From contig NZ_CCAS010000020.1 of the NCBI RefSeq assembly GCF_000612625.1, positions 1-64,000 of the forward strand: DNA of 64,000 bases. Reading direction: 5' to 3'. Numbering within the stretch: the first letter of the stretch is position 1; every line of letters begins with the position of its first letter. Positions 35,185 through 43,885 of the stretch are shown here, piece by piece. This DNA comes from Neobacillus jeddahensis. GTDB lineage: Bacteria > Bacillota > Bacilli > Bacillales > Cytobacillaceae. The translations under genes and the position numbers were made by a program. The notes under the pieces were generated by a model. That model had not been told where the DNA came from and did not search any database. It saw nothing but the letters and a program-made list of their open reading frames with translations.

Positions 35185-36516
35185 TTAAGCTGTCTTTTCC
35201 ACTTGAACAGCCACTTTCTGCTTGATTTTTCCGAAAGAATAGAAACCTATATAGATGAAGCATGCCATTGGAACGAAGAATGAAAGCTGCATTGAATTAA
35301 ATAGGTCGGATACAAATCCTTGTGCAGCCGGGATGAATGCTCCACCTACAATGGACATGACAAGGATTGCCCCAGCTGTCTCTGTATATTTCTTGTTCTT
35401 CACAACTCCAAGGGTTTCAGCATAAATGCTTGGCCAGCATGGTCCAAACAACATGCTTACAGCGACTGCGCCGTATACCGCTGTCATATTCGGCACGAGT
35501 GAGACATAAGCAAGTAAAGCTGTACCGATGATGGAGTATACAAATAATACCCTTGACGCAGTAAAACGAGTAATTAAGAAGTTGGCAACGAACTTTCCAG
35601 CAAAGAAGCAAATAAAACTAAAAATCATGAAGTTCGATGCGAATCGCTCATTAATATCCGGATTAAGGTCAAGTGCGAGACGAATCGTAAACGACCATAC
35701 CGTAGTTTGCATTCCTACATATAAAAATTGAGCTGCAATCCCGCTTCGGAATTTTTTGTTTCCAGCTAAATGCTTCAAGGTTTCTAGTAAACCAGCTGAT
35801 TTTTCAGTAGCTTTTTCTTTTTCCGAAACTGGTTTACAAAACGGAAATTTAGTAAGAATAAATAAGATTAAAACGCCAATCAGGACAAAAATAATATATT
35901 TATATGGTTGAAGTGTATGCTGTAGCATTTCTAAGCCAAATGCATGCGCTTCCTCGGTTGACATATTGGCCATCTGCGACTCTAAGCTTGCACCTTCTTG
36001 GAAAACAAGGTATTTTCCGAGCAAGATTCCGGAAATGGAGCCGAGCGGATAAAACGTTTGACTAATATTTAGACGAAGTGTCGCAAACTGACGCGGTCCG
36101 ATCATGGAACTGTATGTATTTGCAGCAGTTTCAAGGAACCCTAGACCGATAGCAATGGAGAAAAGAGCAAATAGAAACATTGTATATGTTGCCATCTCTG
36201 ACGCTGGGTAGAATAATGTACATCCTACAATATAGAACAATAAACCTGCAATAATAGCAATCTTATAATTTGTTTTCTTGATAACCATGGAGGCAGGTAT
36301 TGCTACTAGGAAGTATCCTCCGTAAAAGGCACTCTGTACTAAAGCGCTTGCAAAATCACTTAACTCAAACACATGCTTGAATTGCGTAATGAGGATGTCA
36401 TTCAGGCTGGCAGCTACCGCCCACATTGGGAATAACATCGACAACAGGATAAATTGAAAAATAGGAGTTCGGTTCAAATAGCCGTCTGGCAACTGAATCA
36501 GATTTTTACTTGTCAT
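35185..36516 (-). CDS. MFS sugar:H+ symporter, FucP family (possible deoxyribose permease)
   Basis: This 443-aa transporter has 12 helices and FucP-family features: an N-terminal cytoplasmic stretch, FLETAANTYSSMIG near 135, and a long central loop at 200-245. The family includes fucose, galactose/glucose and deoxyribose (DeoP) symporters. The start at 36516 is preferred over 36522 for ribosome-site spacing. It is the first structural gene after a promoter carrying two LacI-type operators. Fucose is unlikely because no fucose isomerase or fuculose kinase is nearby. Confidence 0.88.
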   Translation of the reverse strand: MTSKNLIQLPDGYLNRTPIFQFILLSMLFPMWAVAASLNDILITQFKHVFELSDFASALVQSAFYGGYFLVAIPASMVIKKTNYKIAIIAGLLFYIVGCTLFYPASEMATYTMFLFALFSIAIGLGFLETAANTYSSMIGPRQFATLRLNISQTFYPLGSISGILLGKYLVFQEGASLESQMANMSTEEAHAFGLEMLQHTLQPYKYIIFVLIGVLILFILTKFPFCKPVSEKEKATEKSAGLLETLKHLAGNKKFRSGIAAQFLYVGMQTTVWSFTIRLALDLNPDINERFASNFMIFSFICFFAGKFVANFLITRFTASRVLFVYSIIGTALLAYVSLVPNMTAVYGAVAVSMLFGPCWPSIYAETLGVVKNKKYTETAGAILVMSIVGGAFIPAAQGFVSDLFNSMQLSFFVPMACFIYIGFYSFGKIKQKVAVQVEKTA

Positions 36517-36556
36517 TTTCATTTCCCCTTAATTAAATTTTAGAAACACTCAAAAA

Positions 36557-36570
36557 TGTAAACGTTTAGA
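36557..36570. promoter_or_regulatory. LacI-type operator O2 upstream of the fucP-like gene
   Basis: TGTAAACGTTTAGA is centred on a CG dyad and sits inside a longer unit that is repeated at 36631 with ATTTTGTTGT downstream on the plus strand. It lies 41 nt before the permease start. It also matches the CcpA cre consensus with one mismatch. Confidence 0.7.
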
Positions 36571-36631
36571 TTTTGTTGTGAAAACAATGAGTTTAATAGG
36601 TTTTGATTACGTTTTCTATTAACATAAGTAA

Positions 36632-36645
36632 TGTAAACGTTTAGA
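36632..36645. promoter_or_regulatory. LacI-type operator O1 at the fucP-like promoter
   Basis: This is identical to the site 75 bp away (TGTAAACGTTTAGA plus the same flank). It sits just downstream of the predicted -10, a repressing position. Two identical sites about seven helical turns apart suggest a DNA loop between bound repressors. Confidence 0.72.
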
Positions 36646-36660
36646 TTTTGTTGTAAAATT

Positions 36661-36689
36661 AGATTAACACCATTTTCTGAATACCGCAA
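36661..36689 (-). promoter_or_regulatory. Promoter of the fucP-like operon
   Basis: On the minus strand TTGCGG (36689-36684) and TAATCT (36666-36661) are separated by 17 nt, directly upstream of operator O1. Confidence 0.55.
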
Positions 36690-36697
36690 TATTTTTT

Positions 36698-36711
36698 TGA
36701 ATGCGTTTACA
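36698..36711. promoter_or_regulatory. Candidate cre site (CcpA)
   Basis: TGAATGCGTTTACA, read on either strand, fits the cre consensus with one mismatch and lies just upstream of the -35 element. Carbon catabolite control of the sugar operon is inferred. Confidence 0.5.
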
Positions 36712-36760
36712 AAAAATATTTTTCTTAAGGACCAGAGTCCGTCCAAAACATGGACAGATC

Positions 36761-37777
36761 TCATTTCTCCCAAAGACGACAGGACTGTCTAACAATCAGT
36801 TCTGGAGGAAGTGAATATTGCCTTTTCGGCAGAGCCCCTTTAAATTGAATCCGTTCATACAAAAACATAAAGGCAATTTCACCAACCGTATTCATCGGTC
36901 TTGCCACAACGGTCAGTTTTGGATTCAAGAAAGTAGCGATATCCACATCATCAAAACCAATAAAGGACACTTCCTCACCGAGCTTCCAGTTTAACTCCTC
37001 CAATGCCTTCATACAGCCAATGGTCATCAAGTTATTCGACGAAAAAATAGCCGTTGGACGCTGACGTAAATCTCTTAATCGCTTGGTTGCTAGATAACCA
37101 CTTTGCTCCCCAAAGTCCCCTTGGACCACAAGGCTTTCATCAAGAGGAATGTTATAGTCCTCAAGTGCCTTTTTATAACCAATATATCTTTCAAATCCCG
37201 GTGTTGTATTTTGAGGACCACAAATAATTGCGATATTACGATGCCCTTGGAGAATTAAGTGCTGAACTGCTTGATAGGCTCCTTTGACGTTATCGACAAG
37301 GACGGTATCTACATCAAAGCTTTTGATGATCCTATCAACTGCTACCACTGGTATATTCTGTTCTTTTAAGAGTTTCAGATGCCCTCCATTTTCATTGGCT
37401 GTCGTGATGATGACGCCATCCACGCCACGTTCAATGAAATTCTTAATGATTTTTTCCTCAACAATCGGCGACTCATTCGTGCTGCTCAAGATTGTGAAAT
37501 AATCCTTCTCTCTCGCCTTTTGCTCAATCCCTGCCATCACAAGTGGAAAGAATGGATTCTTAATGTCTGGTACGATCACACCTATGGTTTTCGTTTCTCT
37601 ACTTTTCATCGTTCTTGCTGCAGCATTGCGAATGTAGCCTAGTTCCTCAATTGCCTTAAGAATTCTCTCCTCAGTTTGCTTTCTGACGCCACCCTGGTTG
37701 TTAATCACCCTCGAAACGGTTGCGATCGAAACATCGGCAAGTCTCGCCACATCCTGGATATTTGGTTTTGAATCCAT
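36761..37777 (-). CDS. LacI family transcriptional repressor
   Basis: This 338-aa regulator has an N-terminal LacI HTH (residues 5-50, QDVARLADVSIATVSRVINN) with the hinge helix, and a periplasmic-binding-like core with NNLMTIGCMKALEE and GFDDVDIATFLNPKLT. It stands upstream of the fucP-like operon in the same direction. Near-identical operators occur at its own promoter and twice at the operon promoter, so it probably represses both until the sugar, or its phosphate, binds. Confidence 0.9.
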   Translation of the reverse strand: MDSKPNIQDVARLADVSIATVSRVINNQGGVRKQTEERILKAIEELGYIRNAAARTMKSRETKTIGVIVPDIKNPFFPLVMAGIEQKAREKDYFTILSSTNESPIVEEKIIKNFIERGVDGVIITTANENGGHLKLLKEQNIPVVAVDRIIKSFDVDTVLVDNVKGAYQAVQHLILQGHRNIAIICGPQNTTPGFERYIGYKKALEDYNIPLDESLVVQGDFGEQSGYLATKRLRDLRQRPTAIFSSNNLMTIGCMKALEELNWKLGEEVSFIGFDDVDIATFLNPKLTVVARPMNTVGEIAFMFLYERIQFKGALPKRQYSLPPELIVRQSCRLWEK

Positions 37778-37794
37778 TTTACATAACCCCTAAT

Positions 37795-37808
37795 TGAAAA
37801 CGTTTAGA
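37795..37808. promoter_or_regulatory. LacI-type operator at the regulator's own gene
   Basis: TGAAAACGTTTAGA differs by one base from the two operators at 36557 and 36632 and also keeps the ATTTTTGT flank. It lies 18 nt before the LacI start codon. Confidence 0.65.
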
Positions 37809-37825
37809 TTTTTGTCTATGCACTC

Positions 37826-37854
37826 AAACTAGCATTTTTCGTGGTACATGGCAA
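37826..37854 (-). promoter_or_regulatory. Promoter of the lacI-type gene
   Basis: On the minus strand TTGCCA (37854-37849) and TAGTTT (37831-37826) are 17 nt apart, with the operator just downstream. Confidence 0.55.
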
Positions 37855-37904
37855 GAATTAATCCTTTTAGTGCATCTTAATTAATCATAAATATTCTCTC
37901 AAGT

Positions 37905-38274
37905 CTACCAAGCAATAGGCTGCCGATCACGGAAATAACCACCATTAGGTCCATCCTCATCCAATGTTTCTAACCAAAAAACAGCGGTATCTGCTCCTTC
38001 TTCCACTGTATTAGGTGCATCAGATCCTCCCATATCGGTTTGAACTCTCCCAGGGCAAACTGCGTTCACTTTGATTCCTATATCAACTACATCTTGCCCT
38101 GCTTTTCAATTCTGTTACGACTTTTACTCCTTTTTCTGCATCTCTGCATCAGATTAGGACATGGTATCCTCGTAGAGCCAGCTGACGAGATGTTTCTCTC
38201 CCAATCCCACGATTCCCCCCTCCCCCCGTAACCAACGCAACTTTATGAGTCTGTTTGTCTACTTGATAAACCAT
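37905..38274 (-). pseudogene. Short-chain dehydrogenase/reductase pseudogene
   Basis: A good ribosome site (AGGAGATCAG) and ATG at 38274 start an SDR reading with the NAD motif ALVTGGGGNRGIGRE. A TGA at 38149-38151 interrupts it after RGYHVLI, where the same frame continues as CRDAEKGVKVV before another stop. The other end of an SDR ([15 protein letters not shown] to RDRQPIAW) resumes in a different frame and ends at 37905. About half of a normal 240-residue SDR, including the YxxxK catalytic region, is missing. Nonsense mutation plus internal deletion therefore killed the gene. Confidence 0.88.
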
Positions 38275-38415
38275 TTTACTGATCTCCTTGTTGGATTTGT
38301 TTTTTAGATCTTCGACTAGTTCATGTTGTAATAAAGTGAAAAAAACCATAAAATATAATAAGAACATATGTTTCATTTCGGTGATTGAAGAAATAATTTT
38401 AGGGAAGGGATTTAA

Positions 38416-38823
38416 ATGGAATGTTGGGAAGCAGCATATGTTGCTGGAATAATAGATGGAGAAGGATCTATTACCTTAACTAGAATGCATGAAAAGGAAC
38501 ACCGGAGGCCATGTATTTCGATTGCATCAACCGATTTGGAACTATTGGAATATCTCCTTTCTTTAACAGGTGGAAACATTAGTAGTAAAAAAAATTATAA
38601 TCCCGAAAAACATAAAGATTCTTACACACTTACAATAAAGAAAAAAGAAGACGTTATGTGTTTATTAAAAGAGATATCAGGATATCTTCGAGTAGAAAGA
38701 AAGAGAAATCGTGCTCTATGGATACTTAAGAATTATGAAAAAGTGACTCTTCGAAACGGAAAGTATAATTCAGAATTGCTTGAAAGGAAACATGCTTTTG
38801 AAAAAATGTTTTTTGAAATATAA
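38416..38823 (+). CDS. Free-standing single-motif LAGLIDADG homing endonuclease
   Basis: This 135-aa basic protein has the LAGLIDADG helix variant AAYVAGIIDGEGSI at residues 6-19, followed by the beta-strand/basic pattern of the family (SITLTRMHEK, GYLRVERKRNR). Single-motif enzymes of this size cut DNA as homodimers. The ribosome site is GGGAAGGG before the ATG. The gene is not inside the group I intron: it lies on the opposite strand and ends 44 nt from the tmRNA CCA end. It is the most likely source of the double-strand break that spread the ssrA intron, but this is inference. Confidence 0.88.
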   Translation: MECWEAAYVAGIIDGEGSITLTRMHEKEHRRPCISIASTDLELLEYLLSLTGGNISSKKNYNPEKHKDSYTLTIKKKEDVMCLLKEISGYLRVERKRNRALWILKNYEKVTLRNGKYNSELLERKHAFEKMFFEI

Positions 38824-38852
38824 AAAAAGACCAGCATTTCTGCTAGGTCTTG
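38822..38852 (-). terminator. Terminator of ssrA
   Basis: On the minus strand AAGACCTAGCA pairs with TGCTGGTCTT, with one bulged base, and is followed by TTTTTTA. It lies 16 nt after the encoded CCA and abuts the end of the LAGLIDADG gene. Confidence 0.85.
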
Positions 38853-38884
38853 TTATCCACCTATGTATGGTGGAGACGGCGGGA

Positions 38885-39160
38885 CGTGCGTTTCCATGCT
38901 TTCGTCATGGCACTGACTATATCTTGAACCTGTTTTGTGTGAACAGGTCCTCTGGCGTCTTATGCGAAATATATATTTACCTTTTGGGGTAGAGATTTCG
39001 CATCCTAGTACTACCATCACTGGCAGCCTATAAGTCGATACACGGCTGTTGGATTACTCCACATACCGCTCGGCATTGCCTTATCACAATTGTGACGTAG
39101 GTTTCACCGATAAAGCCAGATTTTCACTTATGTGTTACCACATAAGGCGACTAATTCCTA
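38885..39160 (-). other. Group I intron inserted in the tmRNA T-loop
   Basis: This 276-nt intron lacks an ORF. P1: the exon end CGAU pairs with intron GUCG so that the last exon U forms the required U-G wobble at the splice site, and three further pairs follow. P2 is the perfect hairpin CUUAUGUG-GUAA-CACAUAAG. The P4-P6 core reads GGUGAAACCU...AAGGCAAUGCCGAGC, closely matching the cyanobacterial tRNA-Leu intron core. P3 is CUGGC with GCCAG, P7 is GACUUAUAG with UAUAGUC, and P9 is CCAUG/CAUGG. The last intron base is G, as splicing requires. Confidence 0.93.
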
Positions 39161-39378
39161 ATCGAACCCGCGTCCAAAGATATCGCCACTTAAGCATCTA
39201 CGAGTGTAGTCGATATATTGGTGTTTCGCTGAGCCTTTTGCCTATCGACCGGCGTCCGGTCAGCTAGCCTGGTTGTTCTCTTCCTTCATCCTCAGGCGGT
39301 GGAATCCGTCGTAGCCCACTTAGAGTGAGTCCCTTACCCTACCACATGGGCAATGGAGGGAGGAACCGCTATGCAGTA

Positions 39379-39414
39379 TTAAGCTGCGAAAGCGAGGTTG
39401 TTGTTAGTTTTGCC
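39379..39414 (-). other. tmRNA-encoded proteolysis tag reading frame
   Basis: The resume codon GGC begins the frame GKTNNNLAFAA followed by TAA, so the tag including the charged alanine is AGKTNNNLAFAA. The Bacillus subtilis tag ends ALAA; here Phe replaces the usual Leu before the final two alanines. The upstream context matches the B. subtilis tmRNA. Confidence 0.9.
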
Positions 39415-39501
39415 AGTTATGGCTTTGACGTTTTAACGAGGCCGATCCCCTCGACTCGCAACCTAAGCTCAAACTACCCCTGTCGAATCCGTAGCGTCCC
39501 C

Positions 39502-39663
39502 ATATAAAATGAGCTGAGATCTACTTAAAGATTCTAGCATCAGACGTTAGGATTGCTCCATGAATATAAGAGCAAAAGATTGTGCCGCTTATTTCAGCGA
39601 CAAACTTATTATAACACACTCAGAACATTTTTCAATTGTAACTTTTTGTAAAATATTTTCCAA
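39502..39663 (-). promoter_or_regulatory. ssrA promoter and 5' precursor leader
   Basis: On the minus strand TTGAAA (39635-39630) is followed after 16 nt by TATAAT (39613-39608), and TGT before it gives an extended -10. Transcription should start near 39600, leaving about 100 nt of 5' precursor to be removed before the mature GGGGAC end. The leader contains no gene. Confidence 0.75.
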
Positions 39664-40131
39664 TTACATCTTCTGACGATCACGGAAGGCTCTTTCAATC
39701 TCACGCTTTGCCTCTTTCTGCTTTAACGATTCACGCTTATCATAATTCTTTTTACCCTTTGCTAGGCCAATTAAAACCTTACAAAAGCCATTTTTTAAAT
39801 ATAACTTTAACGGAACAAGGGCATAACCTGCTTCTTTTGTTTCTCCAAGCAGTTTATTAATTTCACGTTTATGAAGTAACAGTTTGCGCGTTCGCAATGG
39901 ATCGTGATTAAAAATGTTTCCCTGCTCATAAGGACTCACGTGCATTCCAAACAGAACAGCTTCTCCATTTTGGATTCGTGCATAGGCATCCTTCAAATTT
40001 ACTTTACCACCACGAATAGATTTAATTTCGGTCCCCTGCAGAACGATGCCTGCTTCGTACGTTTCTTCGATAAAATAATCATGGTAAGCCTTTTTGTTCT
40101 GTGCGACTACCTTACCTACACCTTTTGGCAT
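39664..40131 (-). CDS. smpB: SsrA-binding protein SmpB
   Basis: This 155-aa protein binds the tRNA-like domain of tmRNA and delivers it to stalled ribosomes. Family motifs are [19 protein letters not shown] at the N-terminus and the basic C-terminal tail [19 protein letters not shown] that reads the empty mRNA channel. ATG 40131 has GAGGTG six nt upstream, better placed than the GTG at 40140. It lies between rnr and ssrA as in other Bacillus. Its partner RNA must be spliced before SmpB can bind a proper T-arm. Confidence 0.96.
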   Translation of the reverse strand: MPKGVGKVVAQNKKAYHDYFIEETYEAGIVLQGTEIKSIRGGKVNLKDAYARIQNGEAVLFGMHVSPYEQGNIFNHDPLRTRKLLLHKREINKLLGETKEAGYALVPLKLYLKNGFCKVLIGLAKGKKNYDKRESLKQKEAKREIERAFRDRQKM

Positions 40132-40227
40132 GTCCTTCACCTCATTATCTATAAATTTATTTTAGCAGAATGTCCCTATAAGGACAATGAAAAGGAGCCT
40201 CCTCTATATAAGGCTCCTCACCATTGG

Positions 40228-42585
40228 TTATTTATTTCTTCGTTTTGTGCTTTTCGATTTCGGTACATTATCGTAAAATTTCCGCTTCTTTTTGGCCTTC
40301 GCACCCTGAGTGCTACTGCCAGTTTCGGACTTTTTACCACGTCCGCCTTGTTGACGGTCACCCTGCTGGCTGCTGCGGCGTGGTTTCTTCGTATCACTGC
40401 CCGTTTTAAAAACCTTCGGCGTTTCGGACCGCTCACGGCGCGTTCCTTTCATACCGACAATTTCAAAATCAATCACACGCTCGTCTTTGTTGACCTTTAC
40501 TACCCGAATGGTAATTTCATCACCAATCCGGAACACATTTCCGGTCCGTTCCCCAATCATTGCGAGGTGACGTTCATCGTAACGATAGTAATCGTCGGTC
40601 AAATAGCTGACATGGACGAGTCCTTCAATCGTATTTGGCAGCTCAACAAACATTCCAAAATTGGTCACGGAGCTAATAATACCATCGTACTCCTCGCCGA
40701 TCTTATCTTCCATATACTCCGCTTTCTTCAAATCGTCCGTTTCTCGCTCAGCATCCACCGAACGTCGCTCCATTTTTGAAGAATGCGAAGCAATTTCCGG
40801 CAAACGTGCATTCCATTTTTCCTGTGTCGCGGTATCGAGCTTACCTTCAATTAAATACGTACGAATGAGGCGATGTACAATCGTATCCGGGTAGCGGCGA
40901 ATTGGTGAAGTGAAATGGGTATAGAACTCTGTTGATAAACCAAAATGTCCGAGACTTTCTGGATCATATTTTGCCTGTTGCATCGAGCGTAGCATAACCT
41001 TCGAGACAACCATTTCCTCAGGCTTTCCTTGTACCTCTTCAATAATTTCTTGAAGAGCCTTTGGATGGACATCATTTGCCGTACCTTTTACAATATATCC
41101 AAAATTAGTGATGAATTCGAAAAATCTACGGAGTTTATCTTCCTTCGGATTCTCGTGAATACGATAGATAAATGGAACCTCCATCCAGTGAAAATGCTCA
41201 GCAACTGTTTCATTGGCAGCCAGCATAAACTCTTCAATTAATTTCTCGGCTACCGAGCGCTCGCGAAGAACGACATCGGTCGGCTTGCCTTCCTCATCCA
41301 CCAGTACCTTCGATTCCTTAAAATCAAAGTCAATTGCTCCCCGCTTCATCCGTTTGTTTCGTAAAATTGCCGCCAACTCTTCCATCATTTCAAACATTGG
41401 CACTAGCGGTTCGTAACGCGCACGCGTTTCTTCATCATTTTCAGCAAGAATCAGATTCACATCATGATAGGTCATTCGCTCGGTAGTTTTTATCACGGAT
41501 TGAAAAATTTCATGGGAGACAACTGCGCCCTCAGAAGTTATTTCCATTTCACAAGATAAAACAAGACGATCCACTTTCGGATTTAACGAACAAATCCCAT
41601 TTGATAAACGATGTGGAATCATCGGGATTACTCGATCGACTAAATACACACTGGTAGCACGATCTTCTGCCTCCACGTCAATCGGAGTTCCTTCCTGTAC
41701 ATAGTAACTCACATCGGCGATATGGACCCCAAGCTTAAAGTTACCATTTTCCAGCTTTGTCACAGTGACGGCGTCATCAAGGTCCTTGGCGTCCGCCCCA
41801 TCAATGGTGACAATTGTTTCATTCCTGAGATCACGACGATTGGCTAATTCGCTTTCATCAATGGTGTCAGGCACCTCATTTGCCTGCTTCAACACATCAT
41901 CAGGAAAGGCCATTGGCAAACCGTGCTTATGTATAACCGAAAGAATGTCCACACCTGGATCATTTTTGTGCCCAAGGATCGTGATTACCTCTCCTTCAGC
42001 ACTTTTCCGTCCCTCTGGGTAGGTTACAAGTTTAACAACGACTTTATGTCCTTCCACGGCCCCCTTAGAGGCTGCTTTCGGAATAAAAATATCATTGGCA
42101 AATTTCTTATCATCGGGAATCACAAAGCCGAAGCTTTTGCTTTCAACATATGTTCCAACAACCTGCTGTACGCCACGTTCAATTATCCGGATAATGCTGC
42201 CTTCACGTCTTTGCCCCGACGTTTCCGAGGAGACACGGGCTAAAACAATATCCCCATGCATCGCTGTGTTTGTTTCATTTGGTGGAATAAAAATATCATC
42301 CATACCAGGCTCATCTGGGGCAACAAACGCAAACCCTTTGGCATGCCCAATTAATTTTCCTCGTATTAAATTCATTTTTTGCGGCAGGCCGTATCGGTTG
42401 CTACGAGTACGAACAACCAGACCTTTTTCTTCCATTTGGACAAGTGCTTTGACAAATTCTTTGAAGTCGCTCGAGTCTTGGATACCGAATGCTTCTTCCA
42501 ACTCCTGAACTGTAAGCGGTTTATAGGCTTCATCTCTCATATATTGTAATAGCTTATCCATGTGTTTTTGAATACTATCTTCCAA
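40228..42585 (-). CDS. rnr: Ribonuclease R
   Basis: This 785-aa processive 3'-5' exoribonuclease has an N-terminal winged helix (1-65), cold-shock domains (about 70-220), the RNB catalytic domain (about 250-580, with the acidic set [12 protein letters not shown]), a C-terminal S1 domain (about 635-715) and a Lys-rich tail. The start is TTG after AAGGAGGG. RNase R degrades structured and tmRNA-tagged non-stop messages, which fits the neighbourhood of smpB and ssrA. Confidence 0.96.
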   Translation of the reverse strand: MEDSIQKHMDKLLQYMRDEAYKPLTVQELEEAFGIQDSSDFKEFVKALVQMEEKGLVVRTRSNRYGLPQKMNLIRGKLIGHAKGFAFVAPDEPGMDDIFIPPNETNTAMHGDIVLARVSSETSGQRREGSIIRIIERGVQQVVGTYVESKSFGFVIPDDKKFANDIFIPKAASKGAVEGHKVVVKLVTYPEGRKSAEGEVITILGHKNDPGVDILSVIHKHGLPMAFPDDVLKQANEVPDTIDESELANRRDLRNETIVTIDGADAKDLDDAVTVTKLENGNFKLGVHIADVSYYVQEGTPIDVEAEDRATSVYLVDRVIPMIPHRLSNGICSLNPKVDRLVLSCEMEITSEGAVVSHEIFQSVIKTTERMTYHDVNLILAENDEETRARYEPLVPMFEMMEELAAILRNKRMKRGAIDFDFKESKVLVDEEGKPTDVVLRERSVAEKLIEEFMLAANETVAEHFHWMEVPFIYRIHENPKEDKLRRFFEFITNFGYIVKGTANDVHPKALQEIIEEVQGKPEEMVVSKVMLRSMQQAKYDPESLGHFGLSTEFYTHFTSPIRRYPDTIVHRLIRTYLIEGKLDTATQEKWNARLPEIASHSSKMERRSVDAERETDDLKKAEYMEDKIGEEYDGIISSVTNFGMFVELPNTIEGLVHVSYLTDDYYRYDERHLAMIGERTGNVFRIGDEITIRVVKVNKDERVIDFEIVGMKGTRRERSETPKVFKTGSDTKKPRRSSQQGDRQQGGRGKKSETGSSTQGAKAKKKRKFYDNVPKSKSTKRRNK

Positions 42586-42612
42586 GCGGATCCCTCCTTA
42601 GTGGGTGCTTTA

Positions 42613-43359
42613 TTAATGGTGCCAATCCAATTTTTCTAAAAAGGCATAGACATCTTCATGCAATTGGTCACGTTCTTTATCTAACGTGATGACATGACCC
42701 GATTCTTCATACCATTTCAATTCCTTCTGGACCGACTCGATTTCGTTATAAATGATATTGGCACTTTCTGTATTAATCATTTTGTCATGACGGGCCTGAA
42801 CAACAAATGTTGGTGCATAGATCATGTCTACATTTTCCCGTACATCTGCGATTAATTGCTGCAATGCTTTTAATGTTTTCATCGGGGTATTTTGAAACTC
42901 TCTCATTTCCATTTCGATTTGCTCAGCTGATTTTCCTTCATGTCTTTTATATTCGCGGGCATAATCCAGGATTCCTTGGTACATGACCGGTTCACTTTTT
43001 ATATACATAGGGGCACACATGGGCACAATTCCTTTTATAGGTACAGTGTAACCCAATTTCAAGGAAAATACGCCACCAAGCGATAGTCCAGCCACCGCAA
43101 TTTCATGGTGACCTCTATCCTTTAAAAACTGATAACCAGATAGAACATCCTCCCACCAATCTTCTGGACCAGTATGGACGAGCTCTTCTGGTGGTACACC
43201 ATGGCCTTTATAGTGGGGAGCGTGGCAGGTATAACCCTTTTTCTCTAAAAATCGTCCAAGCATCCGTACATCTGCCGAATTTCCGGTGAAACCGTGGAGC
43301 AGCAAGACTGCTCTTTTTCCCCCTTCAAAGGTAAATGGTTTCGGTGGTGCAACTTTCAT
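42613..43359 (-). CDS. est: Carboxylesterase, Est30 type
   Basis: This 248-aa alpha/beta hydrolase has the nucleophile elbow GLSLGG (Ser near 94), a later Asp in VQARHDKMI and the His in [11 protein letters not shown]. It is closely like the Geobacillus Est30 monoacylglycerol/short-ester hydrolase. It is cytoplasmic, lies 27 nt before rnr and is normally part of the secG-est-rnr-smpB unit. Confidence 0.93.
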   Translation of the reverse strand: MKVAPPKPFTFEGGKRAVLLLHGFTGNSADVRMLGRFLEKKGYTCHAPHYKGHGVPPEELVHTGPEDWWEDVLSGYQFLKDRGHHEIAVAGLSLGGVFSLKLGYTVPIKGIVPMCAPMYIKSEPVMYQGILDYAREYKRHEGKSAEQIEMEMREFQNTPMKTLKALQQLIADVRENVDMIYAPTFVVQARHDKMINTESANIIYNEIESVQKELKWYEESGHVITLDKERDQLHEDVYAFLEKLDWHH

Positions 43360-43448
43360 CGTAAAAACTCCTTTACTTTCAATTCACTTCTCTTAGTTTA
43401 AGCAATGCAGTAGTGAACATTCCAGAAATAAGCCTGCACTCAATCTCC

Positions 43449-43484
43449 AAAAAAACAAAAAACCTGGCGATCAGGCCAGGTTTG
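43449..43484 (-). terminator. Terminator after secG
   Basis: On the minus strand AACCTGGC pairs with GCCAGGTT and is followed by TTTTGTTTTT. It separates secG from est. Confidence 0.88.
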
Positions 43485-43495
43485 AATGTGTAAAC

Positions 43496-43738
43496 TTAAA
43501 TTTTAAAATAAGTTACGGCAAGAGCTAGAATAAAGAACAAGACTGCTAAAACAATCGTAATACGATGTAGAATCAAGTCAATTCCTCGCGCTTTTTGCTT
43601 ACCGAATAGAGATTCAGCACCACCTGAAATGGCACCAGATAACCCAGCACTTTTACCTGATTGAAGTAAAACAACCGCAATAAGACCAATACTTACGATT
43701 ACTAATAATGTTACGACCAATGCATGCATGAAAGCCAC
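43496..43738 (-). CDS. secG: Preprotein translocase subunit SecG
   Basis: This 80-aa protein has two membrane helices (about 5-27 and 57-78) and the conserved cytoplasmic loop [19 protein letters not shown]. It assists SecYEG in protein export. The ribosome site is GGAGGTGGC. Position upstream of est and rnr is conserved in Bacillus. Confidence 0.95.
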   Translation of the reverse strand: MAFMHALVVTLLVIVSIGLIAVVLLQSGKSAGLSGAISGGAESLFGKQKARGIDLILHRITIVLAVLFFILALAVTYFKI

Positions 43739-43885
43739 CTCCTGTTAGACGTACAGTTCACAGTATATTAAATTTACCATAATATGTCCCTTTAGACAAT
43801 AGTCGTTATTGTGAAATCCGTAAAGGAATATAACAGGCGGAGAAAAGGACAACTGTCCAACTAAACTAGTTTAAAATAGAGAAGG

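Larger units (their letters stand above)
38868..39501 (-). ncRNA. ssrA: tmRNA gene (ssrA), interrupted by a group I intron
   Basis: The transfer-messenger RNA rescues stalled ribosomes with SmpB. The 5' acceptor strand GGGGACG (39501-39495) pairs with CGTCTCC next to the encoded ACCA end at 38868, including the G-U pair at position 3 that marks alanine identity. Exon 1 is 39501-39161 (341 nt) and exon 2 is 38884-38868 (17 nt), giving a 358-nt mature RNA, the normal size for Bacillus. Exon 1 stops inside the T-loop after GCGGGTTCGAT and exon 2 resumes TCCCGC, restoring a perfect T-arm. smpB is the next gene upstream. Confidence 0.95.

Noticed and set aside
35185-36516. L-fucose utilisation
   Set aside because: No fucose isomerase, fuculokinase or aldolase is nearby; the kinase partner is PfkB-type.
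38149-38376. Open frame reading as a 75-aa SDR-like protein
   Set aside because: It is only the N-terminal piece of the SDR pseudogene, extended upstream of the real ATG at 38274, and it stops before any catalytic residue.
38941-39507. Several 60-72-aa plus-strand open frames
   Set aside because: They lie antisense to the tmRNA exons and intron, and their codons simply mirror the structured RNA.
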